NCBI GenBank assembly: GCA_021817755.1
Contig: JAKAGC010000156.1
Span: 1-7,930, forward strand
Source: Acidobacteriota bacterium
GTDB lineage: Bacteria > Acidobacteriota > Aminicenantia > UBA2199
Reading direction: 5' to 3'
DNA: 7,930 nucleotides
The translations under genes were made by a program, and so were the position numbers. How positions within the stretch are numbered: the first letter of the stretch is position 1; each line of letters opens with the position of its first letter. Below are positions 1-5,769 of this stretch, piece after piece. The notes under the pieces were generated by a model. That model saw only the letters and a program-made list of their open reading frames with translations. It had not been told where the DNA came from and ran no database searches.

Positions 1-691
1 GTTTAAATTCAAGCGTATGGGAGCCATTTTCTAAAGGAATTTGCTCTCTCAGGATCGCTCCACTATAAGCGTCGATGGAAGAGATTAATTTTCCATCAAG
101 GTACATATTTAATTTCCCTTTTGCTGATGGGGGACAGTATGGAGAGTGAGGATCAGAATAGTGAACAAACATGAAAAAGGGATTATTCTGAATTTGATGA
201 AGGGTTTCCAGTGCTTTACGAGTTACAGTTTCGGCTGGTGTGAAGAAAACCGATTTCCGGTTTAATTTTTCCTGGTAAATATCGAACCCTCTGTTAAAAC
301 CGGTAGTAGAAGCAAGAGTTCCAAGTGAAATAATTCCTGCGGTTCGGTAATTATTTTCTTTAAAAATTTCGGGTAATGTTTTATACCGTCCATCGTATTT
401 ATATTCATTACTTAAGACTCCCAATTCATTGGGGTAGTATGTTGTGAACATTGCGAGATGGGAAGGGAGAGTCTGTGGTATAGCAGAATAAGCACGGTCG
501 AATACGATCGCTTTACTGGAAAATGATTTGAGTAGTGGTGTAAATGCTTTTGAACCGCCGATCCCACCGGTGTCAATGTAATCTCCTCTGGTGGTATCCA
601 GGGATATGAAAATTATGTTGTAGTGTTTTGGCGATCGCGAACAGGAGCACAGCAATAGAATGAAGATTAACAAAGGGAATCGATATTTCAA
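1..691 (-). CDS. Sulfatase-like (alkaline phosphatase superfamily) lipoprotein, C-terminus beyond window
   Basis: Partial gene, about 230 codons without a stop before the left edge. I chose the TTG at 691 because AAGGA lies 7 nt upstream and it gives a compact lipoprotein signal peptide: MKYR, then a hydrophobic stretch to about residue 14, then LCSC with Cys17 as the likely lipidated residue. An in-frame ATG at 724 adds 11 residues but has no ribosome binding site. The mature part starts like a sulfatase: NIIFISLDTTRGDY (residues 25-38, metal-ligand Asp32), then PQTLPSHLAMFT (72-83) at the nucleophile position, and HYSDPHSPY (177-185), the usual DPHxPY motif. Thr74 stands where classical sulfatases have the formylglycine Cys or Ser, and His78 where they have Arg. 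So it may be a phospho- or phosphoglycerol-type transferase or hydrolase and not a true sulfatase (inference). After DPHSPY comes a beta-rich stretch (about 192-230) not usual at this point. The protein is probably membrane-anchored and faces the periplasm or cell surface. It follows the two-component genes on the same strand, 85 nt after the kinase stop. Confidence 0.85.
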   Translation of the reverse strand, partial: MKYRFPLLIFILLLCSCSRSPKHYNIIFISLDTTRGDYIDTGGIGGSKAFTPLLKSFSSKAIVFDRAYSAIPQTLPSHLAMFTTYYPNELGVLSNEYKYDGRYKTLPEIFKENNYRTAGIISLGTLASTTGFNRGFDIYQEKLNRKSVFFTPAETVTRKALETLHQIQNNPFFMFVHYSDPHSPYCPPSAKGKLNMYLDGKLISSIDAYSGAILREQIPLENGSHTLEFK

Positions 692-727
692 GTAGTTTTC
701 CTTTCGAAAGTACGATAATTTCATATT

Positions 728-733
728 ATTATA
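728..733 (-). promoter_or_regulatory. Possible -10 box for the sulfatase-like gene
   Basis: A perfect TATAAT reads on the minus strand between the kinase stop and the sulfatase-like gene. It would start transcription near 721, about 30 nt before the TTG start at 691, and would leave the ATG at 724 outside the transcript. No -35 match sits 16-18 nt upstream and the region is very AT-rich, so a chance match is quite possible. Confidence 0.3.
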
Positions 734-776
734 TAAAAGAAACTTTAAACATATATTAAAAAAAAATAAAAATATT

Positions 777-2225
777 TTAATAATTATCAGGGCAACATTC
801 GGGGAAGTCAATCGTAAAGGAAGTGCCTCTATTTAACTTACTTTCCACTTTAATACCCGCTCCGTGAAGTTCACTTATTTTTTTTACGATGGATAATCCA
901 AGCCCTGATCCCCCAATTTCTTGCGATCTCGCTTTATCCACGCGGTAAAACCGGTCGAAAATAAAGGGAATGGACTCTTCAGGAATACCGATGCCATTGT
1001 CTCGAAAAGTCATTATGGCATGCCCATTTATTTTTTCAAGGAGTATTTCGATTCGTCCACCTTTGGGAGTGTATTTTATTGCATTTTCCAGGATATTGGT
1101 TATTAATCGGGAGAGAAGAATTTCATCTCCATGTATGGAAACCGATTCGATTCGATAAAGGATATAGGCGATTTGTTTTTCTCCAGCTAATCGTTCTGTT
1201 TTTTCAAAAACATTAAGTAGAATTTCATCCAGGGGGATTGAGCGGAAGGATTTTTTGTAATCTACTGCATCTACGCGGGATAAAAACAGGAGATTGTTGG
1301 TGATTGTTTCCATTTTCTGAGTCTCTTCATAAAGAGTATTTAATGTTATACGGTAATCTTCGCGGCTTCGGTTTTTACGTAATGCCAATTCGATTTCACC
1401 TCGAATAACTGTTAATGGTGTTTTTAAATCGTGAGAAGCATCCGTGGAAAATTGTTTAATCCGTGCTACCGATTGTTCTAATCCTGCGATCATTTCATTA
1501 AGGGTGGTTACCAGTAGTCCGATTTCGTCTTTCCTTATATTATTAGTAGGTATACGAAGACTCAAATCTTCGGTGGAGATACGGCGGGCTGTTTTCACTA
1601 CCAGTGCCACGGGACGAAGTGCGCCGGTGAGTAGAAAGTATCCCCCCAATGTTGAAACCAAAACCATTATCGGTCCGGATATAATTAATATAAAAACGAA
1701 ACTGTTCAATGTCCCGAAAACCTTTTTTAAAGATGTTCCGACTTCGATAAGATATTTACCCTGGATTCCTTTTTTTACAGGGTAAAGAATGATGCGTAAG
1801 GGATGGCTTGTACGGCTTTTTTCATTAGCAGTCATAAACCGGTATTCGTTGGGAAGTTTGTATGAAAGAGTCTTCCATATTTCACGCTGGGAAATATTTC
1901 CCGCAAGTACCCCGGATCTGGCAATCAAACCGAAATCATCTACACTTTTCCCCGTGGTATCGAGTATCTGGATAAATAGACGATTAACCAAAAATTCGCG
2001 TTCTACTTGTTTGATTTGTTCTCTCCATTTTTAAAATGGAACTTTTGAAATATAGAGTTCCGATTGTTCAGCAGCGGTAATCAATGTATAATCGACTGTG
2101 CTCATCAGGTTCTTTTTGAAGACCTGATAGAGAACGATATCGGAAATTATAAAAATGAAAGCCAGAACCAACGCGTAATACAAAGTCAACTGCGCCCGAA
2201 GCGAGTTAAATATCCGAATTCTCAT
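777..2225 (-). pseudogene. CusS-type sensor histidine kinase interrupted by one in-frame TAA
   Basis: Membrane sensor kinase, 482 codons plus stop from the ATG at 2225, a usual length for this family. Codon 65 (2033-2031) is TAA. The frame is open on both sides, and the 13 codons after the stop (KWREQIKQVEREF) continue a plausible sensor domain into FLVNRLFIQILDTTGK. Counting the stop as one position: membrane helix 1 about 14-34, extracytoplasmic region about 36-173, helix 2 about 175-200, HAMP about 204-256, phosphoacceptor His265 in SHDLKTPL, N-box Asn381 in NAIKYT, G1 box DNGIG 409-413, F-box FDRFYR 423-428, G2 box GGSGLGL 438-444. All catalytic motifs are intact, so damage is limited to the stop. 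The stop leaves a 64-residue helix-1 peptide and a 3' open frame. The latter's first TTG, at 1991, has no ribosome binding site and lacks helix 1. The start overlaps the regulator gene by 20 nt, which suggests translational coupling and a cognate pair. The stimulus is not readable; metals are one option by similarity to CusS. A sequence error is an alternative. Confidence 0.8.
2025..2039 (-). other. In-frame TAA stop within a 15-nt palindrome in the kinase gene
   Basis: On the minus strand the sequence reads CCATTTT-A-AAAATGG, a perfect 7-bp inverted repeat around one base. The premature TAA (2033-2031) lies at its centre. A one-base change from CAA, GAA or AAA would explain it. A single homopolymer insertion or deletion would not, because the reading frame before and after the stop is the same. 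Confidence 0.75.
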
Positions 2226-2886
2226 CAATTTTATACCCGACTCCTCGAACGGTTTTTATATATTTTTTAGCAAAACCTTTATCAATTTTATCTCGGAGAT
2301 GATTGATATATACATTAACCACATTGCTGAGACCGTCGAAATTCATATCCCATATGTGATCGATAATCATACTCTGGGTAATAATTCGTCCTTTATTGCG
2401 CATGAGATATTCCAGCAGGGCATACTCTTTGCCGGTAAGAGTAATAATTTTTCCTTCTCGTGTAATCTTTCGTGAGACCGGATCCAACTCCAGGTCACCA
2501 ACCTTTAGGTTTTTTGTTTTATAATCTTGAACTCTTCGTAAAAGGGCTTTTATACGTGCCAGTAATTCTTCAAAAGCAAACGGTTTAGCCAGGTAATCAT
2601 CTGCTCCTTCCTGGAGACCTTTTACTTTATCTTCTACCTGGTCCCGGGCAGTAAGCATCAGAACCGGAGTTAATATGGATTCGTTTCGAATCTCTTTGCA
2701 CACAGTAAATCCATCTTTTTTGGGTAGCATGATATCGAGAATAATTAGATCATATTGATTGAACCGGACATATTCCATGGCTTCTTCTCCATCATAACTA
2801 ACATCGACGGCATAGTGCTCCTCTTTAAGGCCACGTTTTAGAAAGCTCGCCACTTTTTTATCATCTTCAACGATCAATATTCTCAT
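2206..2886 (-). CDS. OmpR/PhoB-family response regulator, CusR/CopR-like
   Basis: A complete 226-residue cytoplasmic DNA-binding response regulator. The receiver domain spans about 1-115 with the acidic pocket Glu7-Asp8-Asp9, phosphoacceptor Asp51 in LIILDIMLP, Thr79 in LMLTARD and Lys101 in the KPF motif, so all phosphorylation residues are present. The C-terminal winged helix (about 125-222) ends in the family signature NVVNVYINHLRDKID and TVRGVGYKI. Similarity is closest to the CusR/CopR branch, whose members often answer metals, but the ligand cannot be read from a regulator. It starts 33 nt after the metallo-hydrolase stop, with only a weak GGGA ribosome binding site. Its end overlaps the kinase start by 20 nt, the usual layout of a two-component pair. 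Because the partner kinase is interrupted by a stop, this regulator may be orphaned, or served by another kinase or by small phosphodonors (inference). Confidence 0.95.
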   Translation of the reverse strand: MRILIVEDDKKVASFLKRGLKEEHYAVDVSYDGEEAMEYVRFNQYDLIILDIMLPKKDGFTVCKEIRNESILTPVLMLTARDQVEDKVKGLQEGADDYLAKPFAFEELLARIKALLRRVQDYKTKNLKVGDLELDPVSRKITREGKIITLTGKEYALLEYLMRNKGRIITQSMIIDHIWDMNFDGLSNVVNVYINHLRDKIDKGFAKKYIKTVRGVGYKIDENSDI

Positions 2887-2919
2887 ATTTAATTATCCCG
2901 AAATTGTACTATTTTTATC

Positions 2920-4500
2920 TTAATCGATATTGATAATCTCTCCGGAGTAGGGGACTTTAACTTTGAAACCGTTCTCCTCGAGGAATTTTTGAAAAGCCAG
3001 AGCTTGGTCTTCTTCACCGTGAACAAGTGCGATTTTCTTAATATCCAGTTTTGATTCTTTTAATACCTCTAATATTTCATATCTATCGGCATGGCCGCTA
3101 AAGCCTCCTAATTCCTTGACATGAGCTCTTAGAGGGTAGGATTTATTTAAGAAATTCAATAAGGGGGGTTCACCCTCTCTCTTATTATTTTCATATGCTT
3201 CGCCTTCGGTTAGAATACGGCGGCCCAGTGTGTTTTCTGCCATATAACCTACTATTAATATGGTATTTTTCTCATTATGGATTTTATAACGAAGATGATG
3301 AAGGATACGGCCTGCTTCGCACATTCCCGATGAAGCAATAACAATATTTGGGTTTGGATCGGTCATCAACCGCATGGATTCTTCTACGGTTTGAGTAAAA
3401 TGAATCCGGTCAAACATAAACGGATTTTCTCCTTTTTCCAAAAACTCTTTTCGGGCGTCTTCATCGTAATTTTCAGGATGCTCTCCGAATACTTTGGTCA
3501 TATTGGCTGCGAGTGGACTATCTATATAAATAGGTAAACGTTGTGTTTTTCCTTCATTGTAAATCTCATGCAGCACGTAAATCAATTCTTGTGTTCTACC
3601 GAAAGCAAAAGCCGGAATAATAATCGACCCACCCCGTTTCGTTGTCTCATCGATAATCTCAATCAATTTTTGTTTGAAGTCTTTTACAGCTTCATGTTTT
3701 CGGTTTCCATAGGTACTTTCAAGAATTAGCAGATCTATATTTTTGTCTTCTTCCGGGAAATGGGTAGTGGGATCATTGAGGATTGGTTTATCGAAGCGTC
3801 CGACATCTCCTGTATAGAGTACCCGGAATGTTTTCCCATTTTCGGTGATGCGTAACAAGCAAAATGCAGAACCCAGTATATGCCCGGCATCATAAAACGT
3901 AACAGTCGTATTTTTCCCGATTGAAACCGGTACTCCGTAAGGATAGCTCTCGAAATAATCCAGCGATTTTTCTGCATCTTTCATTGTATAAAGGGGAGTT
4001 ACCGTAACAAGATTAAACCGTTTCGCCATTTCATTAACAGCCTCGTTGTTGATGCGATGAGTATCGGATTTTAATTGGCGTCTAATTTTAATAATTTTTC
4101 GTTTGGATAATTCTTTATTTCTTCTGGAATTTTCCTGTTGGAATAAGTAAGAACGAACCGTTTTATAGTTAAGGTATTCCGCATCCGATTCCTGGATATG
4201 TGCCGAGTCCCTTAATAAATAGCGGCAAGCATCATGAGTGGCACGAGTAGCGATAATTCTCCCGAAAAAATTCTGCTTTGTTAGAAAAGGAATTCGTCCA
4301 CAATGATCAATGTGAGCATGGGAAAGGACTACATTGGTAATCAATCTTGGATCTACCTGGAATTGGTGGTTTTTGATTTCCGCTTCTTTACGGCGTCCCT
4401 GGAACATTCCACAATCCAACAATATACGGTCTTCTCCTGCTGTTATTAGATGCATCGAGCCGGTTACTTCTCTGACGGCTCCATAAGGTGTCAGGTACAT
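2920..4500 (-). CDS. Beta-CASP metallo-beta-lactamase-fold protein (RNA-exonuclease type)
   Basis: A complete 526-residue protein. I place the start at the ATG at 4500 (MYLTPYG), which has AAAGGAG 5 nt upstream; seven codons further upstream are open but would include that ribosome binding site. Family motifs in order: the zinc-binding HAHIDH at 61-66, His207 in AGHILGSA, Asp232 in YTGDVGR, beta-CASP motif A Glu261 in LESTYG, motif B His401 in GMCEAGRILHH, FSGHAD at 468-472 and motif C His494 in LVHGE. The C-terminal part (about 455-510) looks like the RMMBL domain. Known relatives are CPSF73/Ysh1-like proteins, which cut or trim RNA, so an RNA nuclease role in the cytoplasm is likely. Between DSAHIQESDAEYLN and PLYTMKDAE lies an extra, very basic helical segment (about 112-165), a possible RNA contact. 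It heads the possible minus-strand operon and is divergent from the YtxH gene. Confidence 0.93.
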   Translation of the reverse strand: MYLTPYGAVREVTGSMHLITAGEDRILLDCGMFQGRRKEAEIKNHQFQVDPRLITNVVLSHAHIDHCGRIPFLTKQNFFGRIIATRATHDACRYLLRDSAHIQESDAEYLNYKTVRSYLFQQENSRRNKELSKRKIIKIRRQLKSDTHRINNEAVNEMAKRFNLVTVTPLYTMKDAEKSLDYFESYPYGVPVSIGKNTTVTFYDAGHILGSAFCLLRITENGKTFRVLYTGDVGRFDKPILNDPTTHFPEEDKNIDLLILESTYGNRKHEAVKDFKQKLIEIIDETTKRGGSIIIPAFAFGRTQELIYVLHEIYNEGKTQRLPIYIDSPLAANMTKVFGEHPENYDEDARKEFLEKGENPFMFDRIHFTQTVEESMRLMTDPNPNIVIASSGMCEAGRILHHLRYKIHNEKNTILIVGYMAENTLGRRILTEGEAYENNKREGEPPLLNFLNKSYPLRAHVKELGGFSGHADRYEILEVLKESKLDIKKIALVHGEEDQALAFQKFLEENGFKVKVPYSGEIINID

Positions 4501-4521
4501 TTTATCTCCTTTTATAATCAA

Positions 4522-4549
4522 TAATTGCGTATTTGGAAATACGTAATTA
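4522..4549. promoter_or_regulatory. 28-bp near-perfect dyad, operator-like, upstream of the metallo-hydrolase gene
   Basis: Left arm TAATTGCGTATTT (4522-4534), two-base centre GG, right arm AAATACGTAATTA (4537-4549). Twelve of 13 positions pair; the exception is G4527/T4544. It lies 22-49 nt before the ATG of the metallo-hydrolase gene and about 110 nt before the predicted start of the YtxH transcript. The two-base centre argues for a dimeric protein site more than an RNA hairpin. A weak minus-strand promoter (TTGATA 4573-4568, 17 nt, TTAATT 4550-4545) would place its -10 box at the dyad edge. The binding protein is unknown; it matches no operator I recognise. Confidence 0.5.
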
Positions 4550-4623
4550 ACTGTTAGCTTAAAGAGGTATCAAACAGACTATTATATTATATTTTAAAGA
4601 AAAAAAATAGATTGAAAGCAGTA

Positions 4624-4652
4624 TTGAAAAATTCTTTAAATCGTTTTACAAT
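4624..4652 (+). promoter_or_regulatory. Sigma70-like promoter for the YtxH-family gene
   Basis: TTGAAA (4624-4629), a 17-nt spacer, then TACAAT (4647-4652). This is close to the consensus at the ideal spacing. Transcription would begin near 4659, giving a leader of about 33 nt before the ATG at 4692. Confidence 0.65.
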
Positions 4653-4691
4653 TATTTATACGAATAAAATTTCGTAAAAGGAGATTTTATA

Positions 4692-4913
4692 ATGGAAGAT
4701 AAAAGCAAATCCGTTTTAAGAAATGCAGGTTTTTTTATTGCCGGTGGTTTAATCGGAGCAGGTATTGCCTTATTGTTTGCACCGGTATCCGGAAAAGAAG
4801 CACGTGAAGCTATCGGTAATAAATATGACGACCTGAAAGACAAATTAAAACGTATGGAAGAAAAAGTAACTAAAATCGGCGCCCGGATGACTGGGAAAAA
4901 GGACGAGTTCTAA
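4692..4913 (+). CDS. YtxH-domain small membrane protein
   Basis: A complete 73-residue protein. The ATG at 4692 has a strong AAAAGGAG 8 nt upstream. The N-terminus is short and charged, followed by one glycine-rich membrane segment (GFFIAGGLIGAGIALLFAP, about 13-31), then SGKEAREAI and a lysine-rich amphipathic or coiled tail (about 37-73). This order is the signature of the YtxH family. Relatives are widespread general-stress or envelope-associated proteins of unclear biochemical role (in Bacillus, ytxH is a stress gene). The protein should sit in the inner membrane with the charged tail in the cytoplasm. It has its own promoter and is divergent from the metallo-hydrolase gene, with no partner gene in its unit. 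I am sure of the family but not of a function. Confidence 0.9.
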   Translation: MEDKSKSVLRNAGFFIAGGLIGAGIALLFAPVSGKEAREAIGNKYDDLKDKLKRMEEKVTKIGARMTGKKDEF

Positions 4914-4964
4914 TCCGATATTACTACTTCTATCATTTTACGTTATCCAGGCCAATAGGAGTCA

Positions 4965-5019
4965 AGCCCCTGCCAAAACAGCGACTTTATTTAATGGGGA
5001 ATTAATTTTGCCAGGGGCT
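4965..5019 (+). repeat. Imperfect inverted repeat with nested hairpin, possible terminator or dispersed repeat
   Basis: AGCCCCTGCCAAAA (4965-4978) pairs with TTTTGCCAGGGGCT (5006-5019) over 13 of 14 positions; the single mismatch is C4973/C5011. The 27-nt loop holds a second hairpin, TTAAT (4991-4995) with ATTAA (5001-5005), directly against the main stem. The arms are more GC-rich than the surrounding sequence. Seven T residues (5032-5038) follow, but 12 nt after the stem, so it is a poor classical terminator for the YtxH gene. It could instead be a REP/MITE-like repeat copy or a structured RNA. The gap 4914-5081 holds nothing else that I can recognise. Confidence 0.5.
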
Positions 5020-5081
5020 GGCTTACCAAGATTTTTTTATATACTAAAATCAATTTGTATTTTCTCCCACTTTTTCGAATA

Positions 5082-5110
5082 TTTACAAAAATATCAAAAA
5101 ATGATAAAAT
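5082..5110 (+). promoter_or_regulatory. Sigma70-like promoter for the DksA/TraR gene
   Basis: TTTACA (5082-5087), a 17-nt spacer, then TAAAAT (5105-5110). Transcription would start near 5117 and leave a leader of about 77 nt before the ATG at 5194. Confidence 0.55.
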
Positions 5111-5193
5111 AGTCATTTGCTTTATTCCAAAATAGAAGAGCATTGTTTTAAAATAAGACAGTGTTGTGGATTAAAGTAATTACGAGGCTATCG

Positions 5194-5547
5194 ATGCAGA
5201 AAGAAGAAATTGATCGATTTAAACAGCAATTGCTGGCATTAAATGGACAAATTACCCGGATAATGGACGGGCAGGATAATCAGAATTTAACAAGAGATGC
5301 AGTTGATGAAGTCGACCAGGCCACTGATCTGATGGCAAATATGATGGGTTCTGCTATTTCTTCAAATTATCATAATAATCTGGTAAAAATTCAGGAAGCA
5401 TTGAAACGAATCGAAAACAACGAATTCGGAAAATGCATGTCATGCGGAACTGAAATCCCCATCGGAAGATTGGAAATTCTGCCATTTACCCTTTACTGTA
5501 TGGACTGTCAGAAAGAGATTGAAAGAACCAGGAGAAATCGTAGGTAG
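5194..5547 (+). CDS. DksA/TraR-family C4 zinc-finger transcription factor
   Basis: A complete 117-residue protein. I chose the ATG at 5194 because GAGG lies 6 nt upstream; the frame is open back to a GTG at 5161, but those 11 codons have no family look. The N-terminal half is helical and should form the coiled coil. DEVDQA (38-43) matches the acidic D-x-x-D-x-A tip motif with which E. coli DksA acts on RNA polymerase. Residues 60-78 form the second helix (NNLVKIQEALKRIENNEFG). The C-terminal zinc finger has all four cysteines: Cys81-x2-Cys84 and Cys102-x2-Cys105, with the usual GRLEILP in between. It is shorter than E. coli DksA (151 residues), closer to the short RNA-polymerase-binding homologues. 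The family works through the RNA polymerase secondary channel, often with ppGpp, to tune stable-RNA and stress promoters. It is a single-gene unit with no clear terminator after its TAG. Confidence 0.93.
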   Translation: MQKEEIDRFKQQLLALNGQITRIMDGQDNQNLTRDAVDEVDQATDLMANMMGSAISSNYHNNLVKIQEALKRIENNEFGKCMSCGTEIPIGRLEILPFTLYCMDCQKEIERTRRNRR

Positions 5548-5633
5548 TCATTGTTAGTAAAGATTATCTTCTTCTCCATGCCTAAATAAAAAATAATTCT
5601 ATATCTAAACAATTGAAATTTTTCTTCCCATTT

Positions 5634-5649
5634 TTCCAATATATTGGAA
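5634..5649. promoter_or_regulatory. 16-bp perfect palindrome, operator-like, upstream of the receptor gene
   Basis: TTCCAATATATTGGAA is a perfect palindrome without a spacer. It sits about 12 nt before the first of two TATAAT boxes, so a bound dimer would cover the -35 area of the receptor promoter. It does not match the Fur 19-bp box or other operators I know. TonB-dependent receptor genes are usually controlled by nutrient or metal supply, which makes a regulator site plausible. Confidence 0.45.
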
Positions 5650-5660
5650 TTTTTTCTATA

Positions 5661-5679
5661 TATAATATTTCGCTATAAT
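5661..5679 (+). promoter_or_regulatory. Two tandem TATAAT boxes for the receptor gene
   Basis: Perfect TATAAT hexamers lie at 5661-5666 and 5674-5679. Neither has a good -35 box at 16-18 nt (the best is TTTTTC at 5651-5656 for the second), as expected for an activator-dependent promoter or for chance in AT-rich DNA. Transcription from the second would start near 5686. Confidence 0.4.
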
Positions 5680-5689
5680 TTCCCAAAAA

Positions 5690-5704
5690 CCTTTTCCGAA
5701 AAGG
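5690..5704 (+). promoter_or_regulatory. Short perfect inverted repeat in the receptor leader
   Basis: CCTTTTC-C-GAAAAGG, with 7-bp arms around one base. In RNA it could form a 6-bp stem with a CCG loop at the very start of the leader; in DNA it could be a second operator just after the -10 boxes. No run of T follows, so it is not a terminator. Confidence 0.35.
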
Positions 5705-5769
5705 CATCTTTAATAAAATCTACAACATGGAATGGAAATTGCTTTAGTTTTACGGAATTGAGGTGAAAC

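Noticed and set aside
1444..1785. 113-codon plus-strand open frame inside the kinase gene
   Set aside because: Opposite-strand shadow of the HAMP and linker coding region; no ribosome site, no recognisable domain.
2031..2033. Recoded stop or alternative genetic code in the kinase
   Set aside because: The complete genes here end properly in TAA or TAG, so TAA is a normal stop; no recoding signal is visible.
1992..2033. Frameshift in the kinase
   Set aside because: The upstream and downstream parts are in the same frame, so a single insertion or deletion cannot explain the break.
2903..2908. TACAAT as a separate promoter for the response regulator
   Set aside because: No -35 element at a usual distance and it would leave a leader of only about 10 nt; cotranscription with the gene upstream is simpler.
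4501..4521. Seven-codon N-terminal extension of the metallo-hydrolase
   Set aside because: It would translate the AAAGGAG ribosome site that serves the ATG at 4500, and the family begins at MYLTPYG.
4914..5081. CRISPR array or transposon remnant
   Set aside because: Only one inverted repeat is present; there are no direct repeats with spacers, no transposase fragment and no clear target duplication.
5161..5193. GTG start extending the DksA-type protein by 11 residues
   Set aside because: No ribosome site before the GTG, while GAGG is well placed for the ATG at 5194.
5548..5769. Cobalamin riboswitch or Fur box before the receptor
   Set aside because: I see no B12-box-like conserved segment or multi-stem layout, and the palindromes present do not match the Fur consensus.
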